From Candidatus Saccharicenans sp. (GTDB taxonomy: Bacteria; Acidobacteriota; Aminicenantia; Aminicenantales; Saccharicenantaceae), in contig JASEFX010000005.1 in the NCBI GenBank assembly GCA_030018265.1, forward strand, positions 44,556 through 108,555: DNA of 64,000 bases, written 5' to 3'. The number at the start of each line of letters is the position of its first letter. Position 1 is the stretch's first letter. The position numbers and the translations under genes were made by a program. The notes under the pieces were generated by a model. The model saw nothing but the letters and a program-made list of their open reading frames with translations, searched no databases and was not told where the DNA came from. This document shows positions 21,448-31,704 of this stretch, piece after piece.

Positions 21448-21747
21448 ATGAGCCGTAAAAAAGAAGCCAGAAAAATAATTTTCGAATCAGAAAAGGAGAT
21501 GCCGCCGGTTCCGATGTCGCTGGGTTCGATGCTTCATAACAGGACAGGGGCCTGGCGAAACATCAAGCCGGTTATCGACCTTTCAAAGTGTATTAAATGC
21601 GGAATCTGCTGGAAATTCTGCCCGGATGCCTCAATCGATATAGTCGATGAGTGGCCGCAGATCAACTATGACTACTGCAAGGGTTGCGGGCTGTGCGCCG
21701 AAGAATGCCCGCAGAAATGCATTACGATGGTTGAGGAGGAGAAATAA
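21448..21747 (+). CDS. porD: 2-oxoacid:ferredoxin oxidoreductase delta subunit (2x4Fe-4S)
   Basis: CIKCGICWKFCPDASI...CKGCGLCAEECPQKCI; start corrected from 21400. Confidence 0.93.
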   Translation: MSRKKEARKIIFESEKEMPPVPMSLGSMLHNRTGAWRNIKPVIDLSKCIKCGICWKFCPDASIDIVDEWPQINYDYCKGCGLCAEECPQKCITMVEEEK

Positions 21748-22901
21748 TGAAAAAAGTAATAATGGGAAATCACGCCCTCTCTTACGGAGCCATGCTTTCG
21801 AGAGCCCAGGTGATTGCTGCCTACCCCATCACTCCGCAAACCCAGGTGGTCGAGCTTCTGTCAGAAATGTGCGCTGACGGAACGCTCAACGCCAAGTTTA
21901 TAAAAGTGGAATCAGAACATTCAGCCATGGCTGCCTGCCTGGGTGCTTCGCTGGCCGGTGCCAGAACTTTTACCGCCACTTCAGCTCAGGGCCTGGCGCT
22001 GATGCATGAAATGCTGCACTGGGCAGCTGGAGGGCGGATGCCGGTGGTCATGGGCAACATCAACCGGGCTATGGCTCCTGGCTGGAGTATCTGGGCCGAC
22101 CAGAACGACAGCCTCTCCGAAAGGGACACCGGCTGGATCCAGTTTTACTGCGCTTCCAACCAGGAAGTGCTGGATACGGTTATTCAGGCATATAAGGTTT
22201 CAGAAAAGCTGATGATTCCCAGCATGATCGTTCTGGACGCCTTCACCCTTTCTCATACTTACGAAGTGGTTGAGATCCCGGATCAATCGCTGGTTGACCA
22301 GTATCTTCCGCCTTTTAATCCTCCCTGGCGGCTTACACCTGACGACCCGCATGCCTTTGGCGGTCTGACCTCTCCGGACCATTACATGGAATTGCGTTAT
22401 AAACTCCAGAAAGATATGGAAAAGGTCCCGGCGCTGGTCGAAGAAACCGGTAAAGAATACGAAAAGATGTTCGGCCGGTACCTCGGCCAGGTGGAAGAAT
22501 ATCTCTGCGACGACGCGGAATTTATTTTCGTCACCTCGGGAACCGCCGGCAGCACAGCACGGGTGGCGGTTGATGAGCTGCGCCAGCGCGGCATAAAAGC
22601 CGGAAATCTCCGTATTCGCCTGTTCCGACCATTCCCGTTTGAAAAAGTAAGAAGCATCCTTTCCCGGGTGCCCAGAGTGGCAGTTCTCGACCGGAATATT
22701 TCTTACGGACACCACGGAATCTTTTACCAGGAAGTTAAATCTGCCATGTACGGACAGCCATCTCAGCCTTTGATTTTCGGCTTCATAGCTGGACTGGGCG
22801 GACGGGATATTACCAGGGACTCTTTCAGGGAGATAGCCGATTATGCGCTCTCCCGCGACCGGGTTGAAGAAGAAATCGTCTGGATAGGAGTAAAAAAATG
22901 A
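21747..22901 (+). CDS. porA: 2-oxoacid:ferredoxin oxidoreductase alpha subunit
   Basis: GNHALSYGAMLSRAQVIAAYPITPQTQVVE; VESEHSAMAACLGASLAGARTFTATSAQGL. Confidence 0.95.
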   Translation: MKKVIMGNHALSYGAMLSRAQVIAAYPITPQTQVVELLSEMCADGTLNAKFIKVESEHSAMAACLGASLAGARTFTATSAQGLALMHEMLHWAAGGRMPVVMGNINRAMAPGWSIWADQNDSLSERDTGWIQFYCASNQEVLDTVIQAYKVSEKLMIPSMIVLDAFTLSHTYEVVEIPDQSLVDQYLPPFNPPWRLTPDDPHAFGGLTSPDHYMELRYKLQKDMEKVPALVEETGKEYEKMFGRYLGQVEEYLCDDAEFIFVTSGTAGSTARVAVDELRQRGIKAGNLRIRLFRPFPFEKVRSILSRVPRVAVLDRNISYGHHGIFYQEVKSAMYGQPSQPLIFGFIAGLGGRDITRDSFREIADYALSRDRVEEEIVWIGVKK

Positions 22902-23794
22902 GCAAAGAGAAAAAAATGACCACCACCATAACCCGGGAAGAATTTATGAGCCCGGGACATCTGGCCTGCCAGGGCTGTGGAGCTTCACTGGCCATGCGGC
23001 TCGCTCTTAAAGGTCTCGGACAGAGAACCATCGTCTGCATACCGGCCTGCTGCTGGGCTGTTATCGACGGTCCTTTCCCTTACTCATCGCTGGATGTGCC
23101 GATTTACCACTGCGCTTTTGAGACGGCCGCCTCCTCTGCCTCCGGCGTAAAAGCCGGTCTGGAGATACTCGGAGACAATGAGACCGCGGTGCTGGCCTGG
23201 GCTGGCGACGGCGGAACTTACGACATCGGTCTTCAGGCTCTTTCCGGAGCGGCTGAAAGAAACGACGACATCATCTATGCCTGTTACGACAACGAAGCTT
23301 ACATGAACACCGGCATTCAACGCAGTTCAGCCACCCCCTTCGGCGCCTGGACCACAACCACCCCTGTAAAACATTACAAAAAGGAAAGGAAAAAGGACAT
23401 CATCGGCATCATGGCCGCCCATGGCATCCCTTACATCGCCACCGCCAGCGTCGCCTATCCTGAAGATATGGTAAAAAAATTCAAAAAAGCCAGAGAAATC
23501 AGAGGAACCAGATTCATCCTGATATTCGCTCCATGCCCGGCTGGATGGAAAAGCCGTCCAGAGGACACGATCAAGCTGGCCAGGCTGGCCGTTCAGACTG
23601 GATACTTTCCGCTGATAGAAATAGAAAAAGGCGAAAAATGGACGCTGAACCTGAAGCTGAAAGAAAGAAAGCCGATCGCTGAATATCTTAAACTCCAGGG
23701 ACGTTTTCGCCATCTCAGCGAGGAGGAAATAGCCGCCATTCAGCAGGAAGTAGACGAACGCTGGGCAAAAACACTTCAGAAGTGCAGTCTATAA
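22898..23794 (+). CDS. porB: 2-oxoacid:ferredoxin oxidoreductase beta subunit (TPP-binding)
   Basis: GHLACQGCGASLAMR; WAGDGGTYDIGLQALSGAAERN; YDNEAYMNTGIQRSSATP. Confidence 0.95.
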   Translation: MSKEKKMTTTITREEFMSPGHLACQGCGASLAMRLALKGLGQRTIVCIPACCWAVIDGPFPYSSLDVPIYHCAFETAASSASGVKAGLEILGDNETAVLAWAGDGGTYDIGLQALSGAAERNDDIIYACYDNEAYMNTGIQRSSATPFGAWTTTTPVKHYKKERKKDIIGIMAAHGIPYIATASVAYPEDMVKKFKKAREIRGTRFILIFAPCPAGWKSRPEDTIKLARLAVQTGYFPLIEIEKGEKWTLNLKLKERKPIAEYLKLQGRFRHLSEEEIAAIQQEVDERWAKTLQKCSL

Positions 23795-23835
23795 ATTGCT
23801 TGAGGTCATCGCATAAAAGGAGAATTTTTAAACTG

Positions 23836-24357
23836 ATGCGAAACACAATAATATTTTCTTTAATTTTGCTTTTTCTCATATTCAATTTTGCCTGTCAGAG
23901 ACCGGGATCAGAAAAATCGGCGGTCGACCCGGCTTCAAAAGCAGAACCTGCTCCCGACTTCAGGGTTTCTTCCCTCGACGGTCAGGAGCTCAGCCTGTCT
24001 GCCCTCAAGGGTAAGATAATTCTGGTGAACTTCTGGGCTACCTGGTGTCCACCCTGCCGGGCTGAAATCCCTGATTTCATAGAAGCCTACGAGGAGCTCA
24101 AAGGTCGGGGTCTGGAAATACTCGGCTTCTCGGTTGACACTTTGCCCGAAAATGAACTCAAGAATTTTGTGGCCAGAGCCAGAATCAATTACCCGGTGGC
24201 GCTTGTGGGAGAAGATACAGTTTCAGCATTCAGGCCGGGTCAATACATCCCGGTTTCGATATTCATCGATAAAAAAGGATATATAAGATACAGACACGTT
24301 GGACGCCTGACGAAAAAAGACCTTGTGTCTATTTTTGAAACCCTGGAAAAAGAGTAA
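23836..24357 (+). CDS. TlpA/ResA-like thioredoxin-fold lipoprotein
   Basis: Signal peptide ending FAC; NFWATWCPPCRAEIPDF active site. Confidence 0.9.
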   Translation: MRNTIIFSLILLFLIFNFACQRPGSEKSAVDPASKAEPAPDFRVSSLDGQELSLSALKGKIILVNFWATWCPPCRAEIPDFIEAYEELKGRGLEILGFSVDTLPENELKNFVARARINYPVALVGEDTVSAFRPGQYIPVSIFIDKKGYIRYRHVGRLTKKDLVSIFETLEKE

Positions 24358-24436
24358 ATTACCGACACCACCGGGTGCTATCGCGTGATTCGGGACAGCA
24401 GCTGAAGCTGTAGAGTGTATTTCCGCGGATTCTTGT

Positions 24437-25426
24437 TTAACAGCGGTAGACGGAAGCCGCCCAGGTGAAACCTGCACCGAAAGCCACCATAACCACTATT
24501 TTCCCGGGCTGCAGCTTTCCTTCCTGCTGAAGTTCATACAGGGCAACCGGAATCGTGGCCACTGACATATTGCCGTATTTATCGATGTTCACCACCACCC
24601 TGTTGCGGTCGAGGTTAAACCTTTCGGCTATGGCCTCAATGATTCTCAGGTTTGCCTGATGAGGAATCAGGAAGTCAACCTGATCTTTTTCCAGGCCTGC
24701 TTTTTTCACGGCCTCAAGAGCAGCCTCTCCCATCCTCTTTACCGCATTCTTGAAAACCTCATTTCCTTTCATCTGGATATAGTGGAGTTTATCTTTGACC
24801 GTTTGTTCGCTGGCCGGATGCAGTGTGCCGCCAGCCGGCAGCATCAAAAGCTCGCCGAGCGAGCCATCGGCTCCCCAGCAATGAGAGAGGAATCCTGATT
24901 CATCCTGGCTCTCTTCCAGAACAAAAGCTCCGGCCCCATCTCCAAACAGCACGCAGGTAGTCCGGTCCTCCCAGTTGGTGATTTTTGAGAGGACATCAAC
25001 CCCGATTAAAAGAACTCTTCTGCAGATTCCGCTCAGAATAAGCCCTTCGGAAACGATCAATCCGTAAAGCATTCCGGTACAACCGGCCTGCAGGTCAAAG
25101 GCCGCCATTTCTCTGGTTCCAAGCTTCCTCTGAATCCAGCAGGCAGTTGAGGGGAAAATGGTGTCCGGACTGTTGGTGGCGACGAGAATCAGGTCGATAT
25201 CTTCTGGTTTAAGTCCGGCCTTCTCGAGTGCCATTTTTGCCGCCTCAACTCCCAGGTCTGAAGTGACCTGCTCCCCAGCGGCTATTCTTCTTTCCTTGAT
25301 GCCCGTCCTGGTGGTAATCCATTCGTCGGAAGTATCCACCATTTTTTCCAGGTCATAGTTAGTAAGGATTTTTTCTGGCAGATAAATTCCGATACTTTTG
25401 ATCTTAATCCTTTTTTCCCTGACCAT
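24437..25426 (-). CDS. fabH: beta-ketoacyl-ACP synthase III
   Basis: DLQAGCTGMLYGL active Cys; LIPHQANLRIIEAIAERF; NIDKYGNMSVATIPVAL. Confidence 0.95.
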   Translation of the reverse strand: MVREKRIKIKSIGIYLPEKILTNYDLEKMVDTSDEWITTRTGIKERRIAAGEQVTSDLGVEAAKMALEKAGLKPEDIDLILVATNSPDTIFPSTACWIQRKLGTREMAAFDLQAGCTGMLYGLIVSEGLILSGICRRVLLIGVDVLSKITNWEDRTTCVLFGDGAGAFVLEESQDESGFLSHCWGADGSLGELLMLPAGGTLHPASEQTVKDKLHYIQMKGNEVFKNAVKRMGEAALEAVKKAGLEKDQVDFLIPHQANLRIIEAIAERFNLDRNRVVVNIDKYGNMSVATIPVALYELQQEGKLQPGKIVVMVAFGAGFTWAASVYRC

Positions 25427-25512
25427 AGCACACCCTCAAATCTGGTTAATGATACTGATTTTCGGTTTAAAAATAAAGTGCCGGATGTTAGAATAGGGAC
25501 GCTTCCGCCAAA

Positions 25513-26781
25513 ATGAAAAAGACTGGCTTTTTACTGTTACTTGTTTCACTTCTTAATCTTGCCCTGGCTAATTCCGTCCTGGCCCAGGCCGGCCCGGGCC
25601 AGTATACGGAAGAAGCTCCGCTCGGAAGCTGGAACACACCAGGTCCTCAGACAGCGCCCGCCCTCGGTTCTGGGTTTTCTGAATTAACAAGAGGACATGC
25701 CAGCTCGGTTGTTTACACTAACCCGGCCCTGCTCGGTCTTTTGCCGTCCGTGAGCCTAAGCCTCACCGGAAGTTATAATCAGATTCAACTTTTCCGATAC
25801 TGGCTGGTGAACACCGGAGTTATTTACACAAGCGGTAACCTCACCTGGCGGGGCTTCCAGTTTGAGCATTTTGGAGCATCCTGCCGGTCAGGAAACTGGA
25901 CGCTGGCCGTCGGGATGGCTCTGATTGAAAACTACGGACGGCCGGGCGTCGATTACCGACAGCTCTCCAGTGGAATCATTTACCACCGTCTGACCATCAG
26001 TCAGTCCGGCATCCAGACAGGTTATTCAATAGGCCTTGCCAGAAGCTTCCGGGAGAAACTGTACTTAGGAATAAGTTTCATCTATTACCGGGGGTCAACG
26101 GCAAGGCATCTCGAGGAAATCTGGCCTCAGAGTGAAATTCAGCTGAGCGACTGGAGAGATCAAAAAATCTCCGGTTTTTACCCGGTTTTCGGGGCATTTT
26201 ATAAAATTGGCTCTCTTTACTTTCTCGGCTTCAGCCTGACTCCGCCTCACCGCAAAAAGGTTACGGGTGAGAGCCTTCTAACCTACACCACTCCGGCCAC
26301 TGAAATCAGAATCAACGGTGAAGCCAGGGACGTCATCAAACAGCCTTTTCGCGTTGGCTTCGGTGGAAAAGTCCTGGTCAACCGGGAGATTCAGCTATCG
26401 CTGGAAGCGATGTATTCTGACTGGAAACATTATTCTTTTTATTATTTTGGAGAAGAACAGAATAGAAACTTCAGGAGCACCGTCAGGTTGAGCGCCGGGT
26501 TTGAATACAACGGAAAATTCAGGCTGTTCGGTCGGAGCTGGCTGGCTCCATATTTCGCCGGTCTGGCCGTCGACCCCCAGCCGGATGCTGAAGTCAGGTC
26601 CACCTATTATTACCTGACTTTTGGCTCAGGCGCTGGAAACGAGTCCTTCCGGCTCACTTTTTCGACCGCGCTGGCTTTTGAAAGCGGTTCCGGAAACCAC
26701 CTGAAAAGAAATAAAATTTCCTTAACCCTGGATTTATACCCGGATAGATTTAAGAAGAGCAGCAGAGAAAACAACAGATGA
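25513..26781 (+). CDS. predicted outer-membrane beta-barrel protein (OMPP1/FadL- or PorV-like)
   Basis: Signal peptide; SSVVYTNPALLGLLP; alternating aromatic strands. Confidence 0.65.
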   Translation: MKKTGFLLLLVSLLNLALANSVLAQAGPGQYTEEAPLGSWNTPGPQTAPALGSGFSELTRGHASSVVYTNPALLGLLPSVSLSLTGSYNQIQLFRYWLVNTGVIYTSGNLTWRGFQFEHFGASCRSGNWTLAVGMALIENYGRPGVDYRQLSSGIIYHRLTISQSGIQTGYSIGLARSFREKLYLGISFIYYRGSTARHLEEIWPQSEIQLSDWRDQKISGFYPVFGAFYKIGSLYFLGFSLTPPHRKKVTGESLLTYTTPATEIRINGEARDVIKQPFRVGFGGKVLVNREIQLSLEAMYSDWKHYSFYYFGEEQNRNFRSTVRLSAGFEYNGKFRLFGRSWLAPYFAGLAVDPQPDAEVRSTYYYLTFGSGAGNESFRLTFSTALAFESGSGNHLKRNKISLTLDLYPDRFKKSSRENNR

Positions 26782-28136
26782 TGAGCAGAAAAGAGACAGG
26801 GCTCATCTTGAAATTAATCATAGTCCTATCAATTTTTTTCTGCTTGCCGGGAATGTTGTTTTATGCCCCTGCGACGCCTGAAGATCTTGAGGTTATCGGG
26901 CTCGATAACAGGGAAAATCTAAGGATTCTTCTGCAGCTGTATCCACTTGACCCCATCATGAATGACGGCCAGAAGACTTACTTTCTTATTGAGAAAAAAT
27001 ACATAAAAGAGCTCAGCGACTCCGGCTTAAATTTCACCGTCGAAACCGCCCGGTTTGCTTCCTTTCTAATAAGACAGACTCTATCAGGCATGAAAACTCA
27101 GGGCGGACTGAACGGCGCCTATCATTCCTATCAGGAAACAGCTCAGGAACTCAAGAAACTGGCTTCGACTTATCCTTCTTTATCCAGACTCCTTATCATC
27201 GGAAAAAGCCTCGAACAGAAAAACATATATGCCCTGAAAATCAGCAGGAATCCTGGATCGGAGGAGGATAAACCCGGCGTGGCTTTTCTCGGATGCCATC
27301 ATGCCCGGGAATGGATTTCGGTTGAAGTACCCCTGCTGCTGGGAAAATATCTTCTGGAAAATTACTCCAGCAACGGCCGGGTGAAAAGCCTGGTGGACTC
27401 GGCCGTGATCTGGATCATCCCGCTGGTTAATCCTGACGGCCTTGAATATTCCATTCTCAATTATCGACTCTGGCGAAAAAATCGGCGGTACAACCCGGAC
27501 GGCTCTTACGGTGTCGACCTCAACCGGAACTACTCTTATGCCTGGGGTTATGATGATTACGGTTCGAGTCCGACACCCTCCTCAGCCATCTTCCGTGGTA
27601 TCGCCGCTTTCTCCGAACCGGAGACTGAAGCCATCAGAAATTTTTTCTCTTCCCGGCGCCTCTCAGCCGCCATATCCTATCACAGCTATTCTCAGATGAT
27701 ACTTTATCCCTGGGGATATACTGATCAGCCGGCAGAAGACGAACCTCTCTTAGCCGCACTGGCGTCTGAAATGGCCGGCCTTATATATCAGATAAACGGG
27801 CGCCTCTACCAGACCGGACGTGCTTCATCCCTGCTTTATGTGACCAACGGAGACTTTACGGACTGGGCTTATGGTACGTTCCGGATACCTGCTTTTACCG
27901 TCGAGCTTCCGCCTGTGGATTTGCTCGAGGGCGGCTTTCTAAACTCCGAAGATGATATTAATTCAATATTCCTGGAAAACCTGCCGGCCGCGCTTTATTT
28001 GATAGAATGGGCGATAAATTATCATCAAAACTCATCCATTTCAAAAGAAGGCAAGGGAAAAATTAGACTTGAAAAAAAGATTAAGAATGTAGTAAAAGAC
28101 AGAATGGGTGCGATTGCTCCGGGCAGGGAGTTTTAA
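26778..28136 (+). CDS. M14-family zinc carboxypeptidase, secreted
   Basis: HHAREWISVEVPL (HxxE), NPDGLEYS, GVDLNRNYSYAWG, FTVELPP. Confidence 0.95.
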   Translation: MMSRKETGLILKLIIVLSIFFCLPGMLFYAPATPEDLEVIGLDNRENLRILLQLYPLDPIMNDGQKTYFLIEKKYIKELSDSGLNFTVETARFASFLIRQTLSGMKTQGGLNGAYHSYQETAQELKKLASTYPSLSRLLIIGKSLEQKNIYALKISRNPGSEEDKPGVAFLGCHHAREWISVEVPLLLGKYLLENYSSNGRVKSLVDSAVIWIIPLVNPDGLEYSILNYRLWRKNRRYNPDGSYGVDLNRNYSYAWGYDDYGSSPTPSSAIFRGIAAFSEPETEAIRNFFSSRRLSAAISYHSYSQMILYPWGYTDQPAEDEPLLAALASEMAGLIYQINGRLYQTGRASSLLYVTNGDFTDWAYGTFRIPAFTVELPPVDLLEGGFLNSEDDINSIFLENLPAALYLIEWAINYHQNSSISKEGKGKIRLEKKIKNVVKDRMGAIAPGREF

Positions 28137-28138
28137 CC

Positions 28139-28816
28139 ATGCCAGGTATTTCTGGCCAGCAGCCGGAATTTTTCACCTCCGCCGACCTTCTTAATTACGA
28201 GTTGCCAATCTGGGTCTTTTATCTTCTTGTAAGCATTATCCTCCTTTTATTGTCGCTTAATTTTCTAATGAAAAAAGAACTTCGTCATAGAGTAAACCAT
28301 ATTCTCTCAATCCCACAGCGCCGGTTTGCCCGGCTCCGCCTCAAGCTGATGATCGGTCTGGAAGAAAACAGAAAAAAGGCTCTGTTCAGGCGACTCGGGG
28401 CAATCGGTTCTGTTTACCGGTGGGAATTCCCTGGAATTGATAAGATTTCCGAAGAGCTGAAGGCTCTGCAGGAAAAGAGCAGCCAGCTTGAGGCAGAATG
28501 GCATCGCCACTATAAGGAACTCCAGCGTCTGAAAGAAGAAAAACAAAAACTTCTGGCCAGCCCGTCTGCTGATGAAGCTCTGGATTCACAGCTTTCCCTG
28601 CTGGATAAAAAAATTTCTCAACTGGAAAAAACTCTTGCCAGCATCCAGAACGACCTGCTATCAGTAGACAGGACTCTTGAACCGCACTATCTGACGATCG
28701 GCCAGCAGATTCACCAGATCAGACCGGAGAATGAGGAAATGGCTTTTATCTGCTTTCAGATCGATAGCCTGGAAAAACGAATAACTCAACTCAAGGAAAA
28801 GCTGGAAAAACTTTAG
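28139..28816 (+). CDS. hypothetical membrane-anchored coiled-coil protein
   Basis: One N-terminal TM then long coiled coil. Confidence 0.7.
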   Translation: MPGISGQQPEFFTSADLLNYELPIWVFYLLVSIILLLLSLNFLMKKELRHRVNHILSIPQRRFARLRLKLMIGLEENRKKALFRRLGAIGSVYRWEFPGIDKISEELKALQEKSSQLEAEWHRHYKELQRLKEEKQKLLASPSADEALDSQLSLLDKKISQLEKTLASIQNDLLSVDRTLEPHYLTIGQQIHQIRPENEEMAFICFQIDSLEKRITQLKEKLEKL

Positions 28817-28858
28817 GCCGACCTTTACCGTCTCAGTCCACAGGGCTAAAATAAATCC

Positions 28859-29410
28859 ATGGAAAAAAAGCCAGGCATTCTGGTTCACCTCTGCTGCGCA
28901 CCTGATGCACTCTATGTGGTTTCTCTCCTCCAGGAAAGCTACGAGGTAACCGGATTCTTTTACAACCCGAATATACACCCGGAAGAAGAATACCTTTTGC
29001 GGCTGGCTGAAACCAGAAAAGTGGCCGATCATCTTAAGTTCCGGCTGATCGAAGGCGACTACGACCCGGAATCATGGCTCCGCCTGACAGAGAAATTTAA
29101 GAACGAACCGGAAAAGGGCCGACGTTGCCTCATCTGTTTCGCCTGGCGTCTTGACCGGACAGCCCGGAAAGCCCTCGAAGAGAACATTCCTCTCTTTACC
29201 ACGATAATGAGCATCAGCCCCTGGAAAGACGCGGCCGTTCTTAACCGCATCGGTCGTATGACAGCTAGAAAATATCGTCTGGAATTCCTCGAAGCCAACT
29301 TTAAGAAAAAGGACGGATTTAACCGCAGCGTGATAATGAGCCGGGAATTCGGACTCTACCGGCAGAATTACTGCGGTTGCCTTTACAGCCGGAGGCCTGA
29401 AAAATCATGA
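28859..29410 (+). CDS. queH: epoxyqueuosine reductase QueH (DUF208)
   Basis: HLCCAPDALYVV; FFYNPNIHP; CLICFAWRLDRTA; YCGCLYS. Confidence 0.92.
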   Translation: MEKKPGILVHLCCAPDALYVVSLLQESYEVTGFFYNPNIHPEEEYLLRLAETRKVADHLKFRLIEGDYDPESWLRLTEKFKNEPEKGRRCLICFAWRLDRTARKALEENIPLFTTIMSISPWKDAAVLNRIGRMTARKYRLEFLEANFKKKDGFNRSVIMSREFGLYRQNYCGCLYSRRPEKS

Positions 29411-31692
29411 GTCCGAATGAGGCTTTCCGTTTGCTGGTCAGGGGAACCGTTCAGGGAGTTGGTTTCCGCCCTTTCGTCTACCGTCTGGCCACTCAGCTTG
29501 GTTTTTCCGGATATGTCAGAAACGTGGGAGATGGCGTGGAAATACATCTGGAAAACGGCAGGGCAAACCTGACTGAATTCCTCGAGAAGTTGAGGGAACA
29601 GGCTCCTCCGCTGGCCCGGATTGAAGCTGTCGACTGGCAGCCAGCCGAACCCACCGGATTGAAAGAATTCAGAATTGACCGTTCGGATGGAGAAGAACCC
29701 TTTGTTTTTATCTCGCCTGATATTGCCACCTGCCAGGAGTGCCTGGAAGAAATAAACAACCCGGAAGAGAGGCGCTACCGTTACCCTTTCACCAACTGCA
29801 CCAACTGCGGTCCTCGCTATACCATCGTTCTTTCTCTTCCCTATGACCGCTGCCGGACGACCATGTCAGAGTTCGACATGTGCACCGAATGCCGGCGTGA
29901 ATATGAGGATCCCCTTGACCGGAGGTATCACGCCCAGCCGATCGCCTGCCCCCGTTGCGGACCGCAGTTGAAATTGATAGACCTCAGAACCCGACAGGAA
30001 CTTCAGGACCCGCTGGAAACCGCCGTCCGGCTGATAAAGAAAGGAAAAATACTGGCGGTTAAAGGGCTGGGCGGATTCCACCTGATCTGTGACGCCACTA
30101 ACAGAAAGGCCGTCAATCGGCTGAGAAAAATAAAAAGCCGTCAGAGAAAGCCGCTGGCGCTGATGGCCAGAGATCTGGAAATAATAAAAAGATATGCCCG
30201 CGTCCAGGCTGACGAAGAAAAATGGCTGACTTCTCCTTTCCGTCCGATAGTGCTCCTCGAAAAGAAAAAAGACCTTCCGGGCATAGCGCCCTGTGTGGAA
30301 ACTCTCGGCTTCATGCTTCCCTACACTCCCCTGCATTACCTTCTGCTGGAGAAAATCCCGCTGGTCGTGGCCACGAGTTCCAACCGGAAAGACGCTCCGA
30401 TCATCAAAGATGACGAATTTATAAACTCCGAAATCTGCGACTATCTGCTGACCCATAACAGAAGAATCGCCATGCGGGCTGACGACTCGGTAATGAAGGT
30501 TATAAAAGGTAAACCGTTGTTTCTGCGGCGAGCCCGGGGTTTTGTGCCCTTCCCCCAGCCGGTCCCTGAATCTCTCAGGGTTTCGGGGGAGATTCTGGCT
30601 GTCGGCGGCGAGCTCAAAAACACCATTTCCATCTATAAGAACGGCTACGTCATCACCTCTCAATTCCTAGGGGATCTGGACGATTATGAAAATTTCCGCT
30701 ATTTTGAAGAAACTCTTGAACACCTGAAGAAGCTTTTCAGCTTTTCGCCGGAGCTGGTGGTCAGCGACCTTCACCCGGACTTCTGGAGCACCCGCTTCGC
30801 CCGGAATCTGAAAATCCCCCACTATCAGGTTCAGCATCACTTCGCTCACAGCCTGGCTCCGCTCCTCGAGCACCGGGTGCCTCCCGGAGAAAAATTCCTC
30901 GGTGTCAGCTGGGACGGGTATGGCTACGGCCAGGATGGGGCAGCCTGGGGAGGAGAATTCCTTCTGGCAGATCACGGTGGATACGAAAGATTTGCTCACC
31001 TTGATTATGTGCCTCTTCCCGGCGGAGACCTGGCTTCGCGCGAACCCTGGAGAATGGCCATCTCTTACCTTTATCTGGCTTTTGGAAATGACCTTCCGGC
31101 AGTTAAAAGCTTGAGAAAAATCCCCGAAAGGAAGAGACAGGCGGTTATCTCTATGATCGAGAATAAAATAAACTCACCTCTGACTTCCAGCGCCGGACGG
31201 CTTTTTGACGCCGTATCCTTCCTCTGCGGTCTCACTCCGCCGGCGATTGAATACGAAGCTGAGGCTCCTTCCCGGCTGGAAGCCGCCGCCTGGAAGCTTT
31301 CCCTCAGACCCGAGGGCTTTTACCCGTTTGAGATAAAAAAGGACAGAATTCCTTACCGCCTCGATTTAAGTCCGACCATCAGAGAAATATGCCGGGAACT
31401 CAGCAAAAAATCTCCACCGGAAATTATCGCCCGTAAATTTCATCTGACACTCGCCAGGTTGATACTGAAAACCGCCCGGCTGGCCAGGGAGGAAAGAAAG
31501 GTAAACCTGGTGGTTCTCACCGGCGGGGTCTTCCTCAACCGACATCTTCTTCTTGAAACTCAACGGCTGCTGGAAAGGGACGGGTTTAGAGTTATCCGTC
31601 CGGTTTATTATTCCCCTGGAGATGAATCACTGTCGCTCGGGCAGATGGCTTTCGCTCTCTACCGGATGAAAAACAATCGGGCTGATGCCTGA
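29407..31692 (+). CDS. hypF: carbamoyltransferase HypF (hydrogenase maturation)
   Basis: Acylphosphatase N-term GTVQGVGFRPFVYRLA; zinc fingers CQEC/CTNCGPRY/CTEC/CPRCG; YrdC- and Kae1-like domains. Confidence 0.96.
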   Translation: MSPNEAFRLLVRGTVQGVGFRPFVYRLATQLGFSGYVRNVGDGVEIHLENGRANLTEFLEKLREQAPPLARIEAVDWQPAEPTGLKEFRIDRSDGEEPFVFISPDIATCQECLEEINNPEERRYRYPFTNCTNCGPRYTIVLSLPYDRCRTTMSEFDMCTECRREYEDPLDRRYHAQPIACPRCGPQLKLIDLRTRQELQDPLETAVRLIKKGKILAVKGLGGFHLICDATNRKAVNRLRKIKSRQRKPLALMARDLEIIKRYARVQADEEKWLTSPFRPIVLLEKKKDLPGIAPCVETLGFMLPYTPLHYLLLEKIPLVVATSSNRKDAPIIKDDEFINSEICDYLLTHNRRIAMRADDSVMKVIKGKPLFLRRARGFVPFPQPVPESLRVSGEILAVGGELKNTISIYKNGYVITSQFLGDLDDYENFRYFEETLEHLKKLFSFSPELVVSDLHPDFWSTRFARNLKIPHYQVQHHFAHSLAPLLEHRVPPGEKFLGVSWDGYGYGQDGAAWGGEFLLADHGGYERFAHLDYVPLPGGDLASREPWRMAISYLYLAFGNDLPAVKSLRKIPERKRQAVISMIENKINSPLTSSAGRLFDAVSFLCGLTPPAIEYEAEAPSRLEAAAWKLSLRPEGFYPFEIKKDRIPYRLDLSPTIREICRELSKKSPPEIIARKFHLTLARLILKTARLAREERKVNLVVLTGGVFLNRHLLLETQRLLERDGFRVIRPVYYSPGDESLSLGQMAFALYRMKNNRADA

Positions 31693-31704
31693 AATGAGAG
31701 CTGT

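Noticed and set aside
29866-30663. 265-aa minus-strand ORF inside hypF
   Set aside because: Antisense of a well-conserved HypF coding region; no independent support
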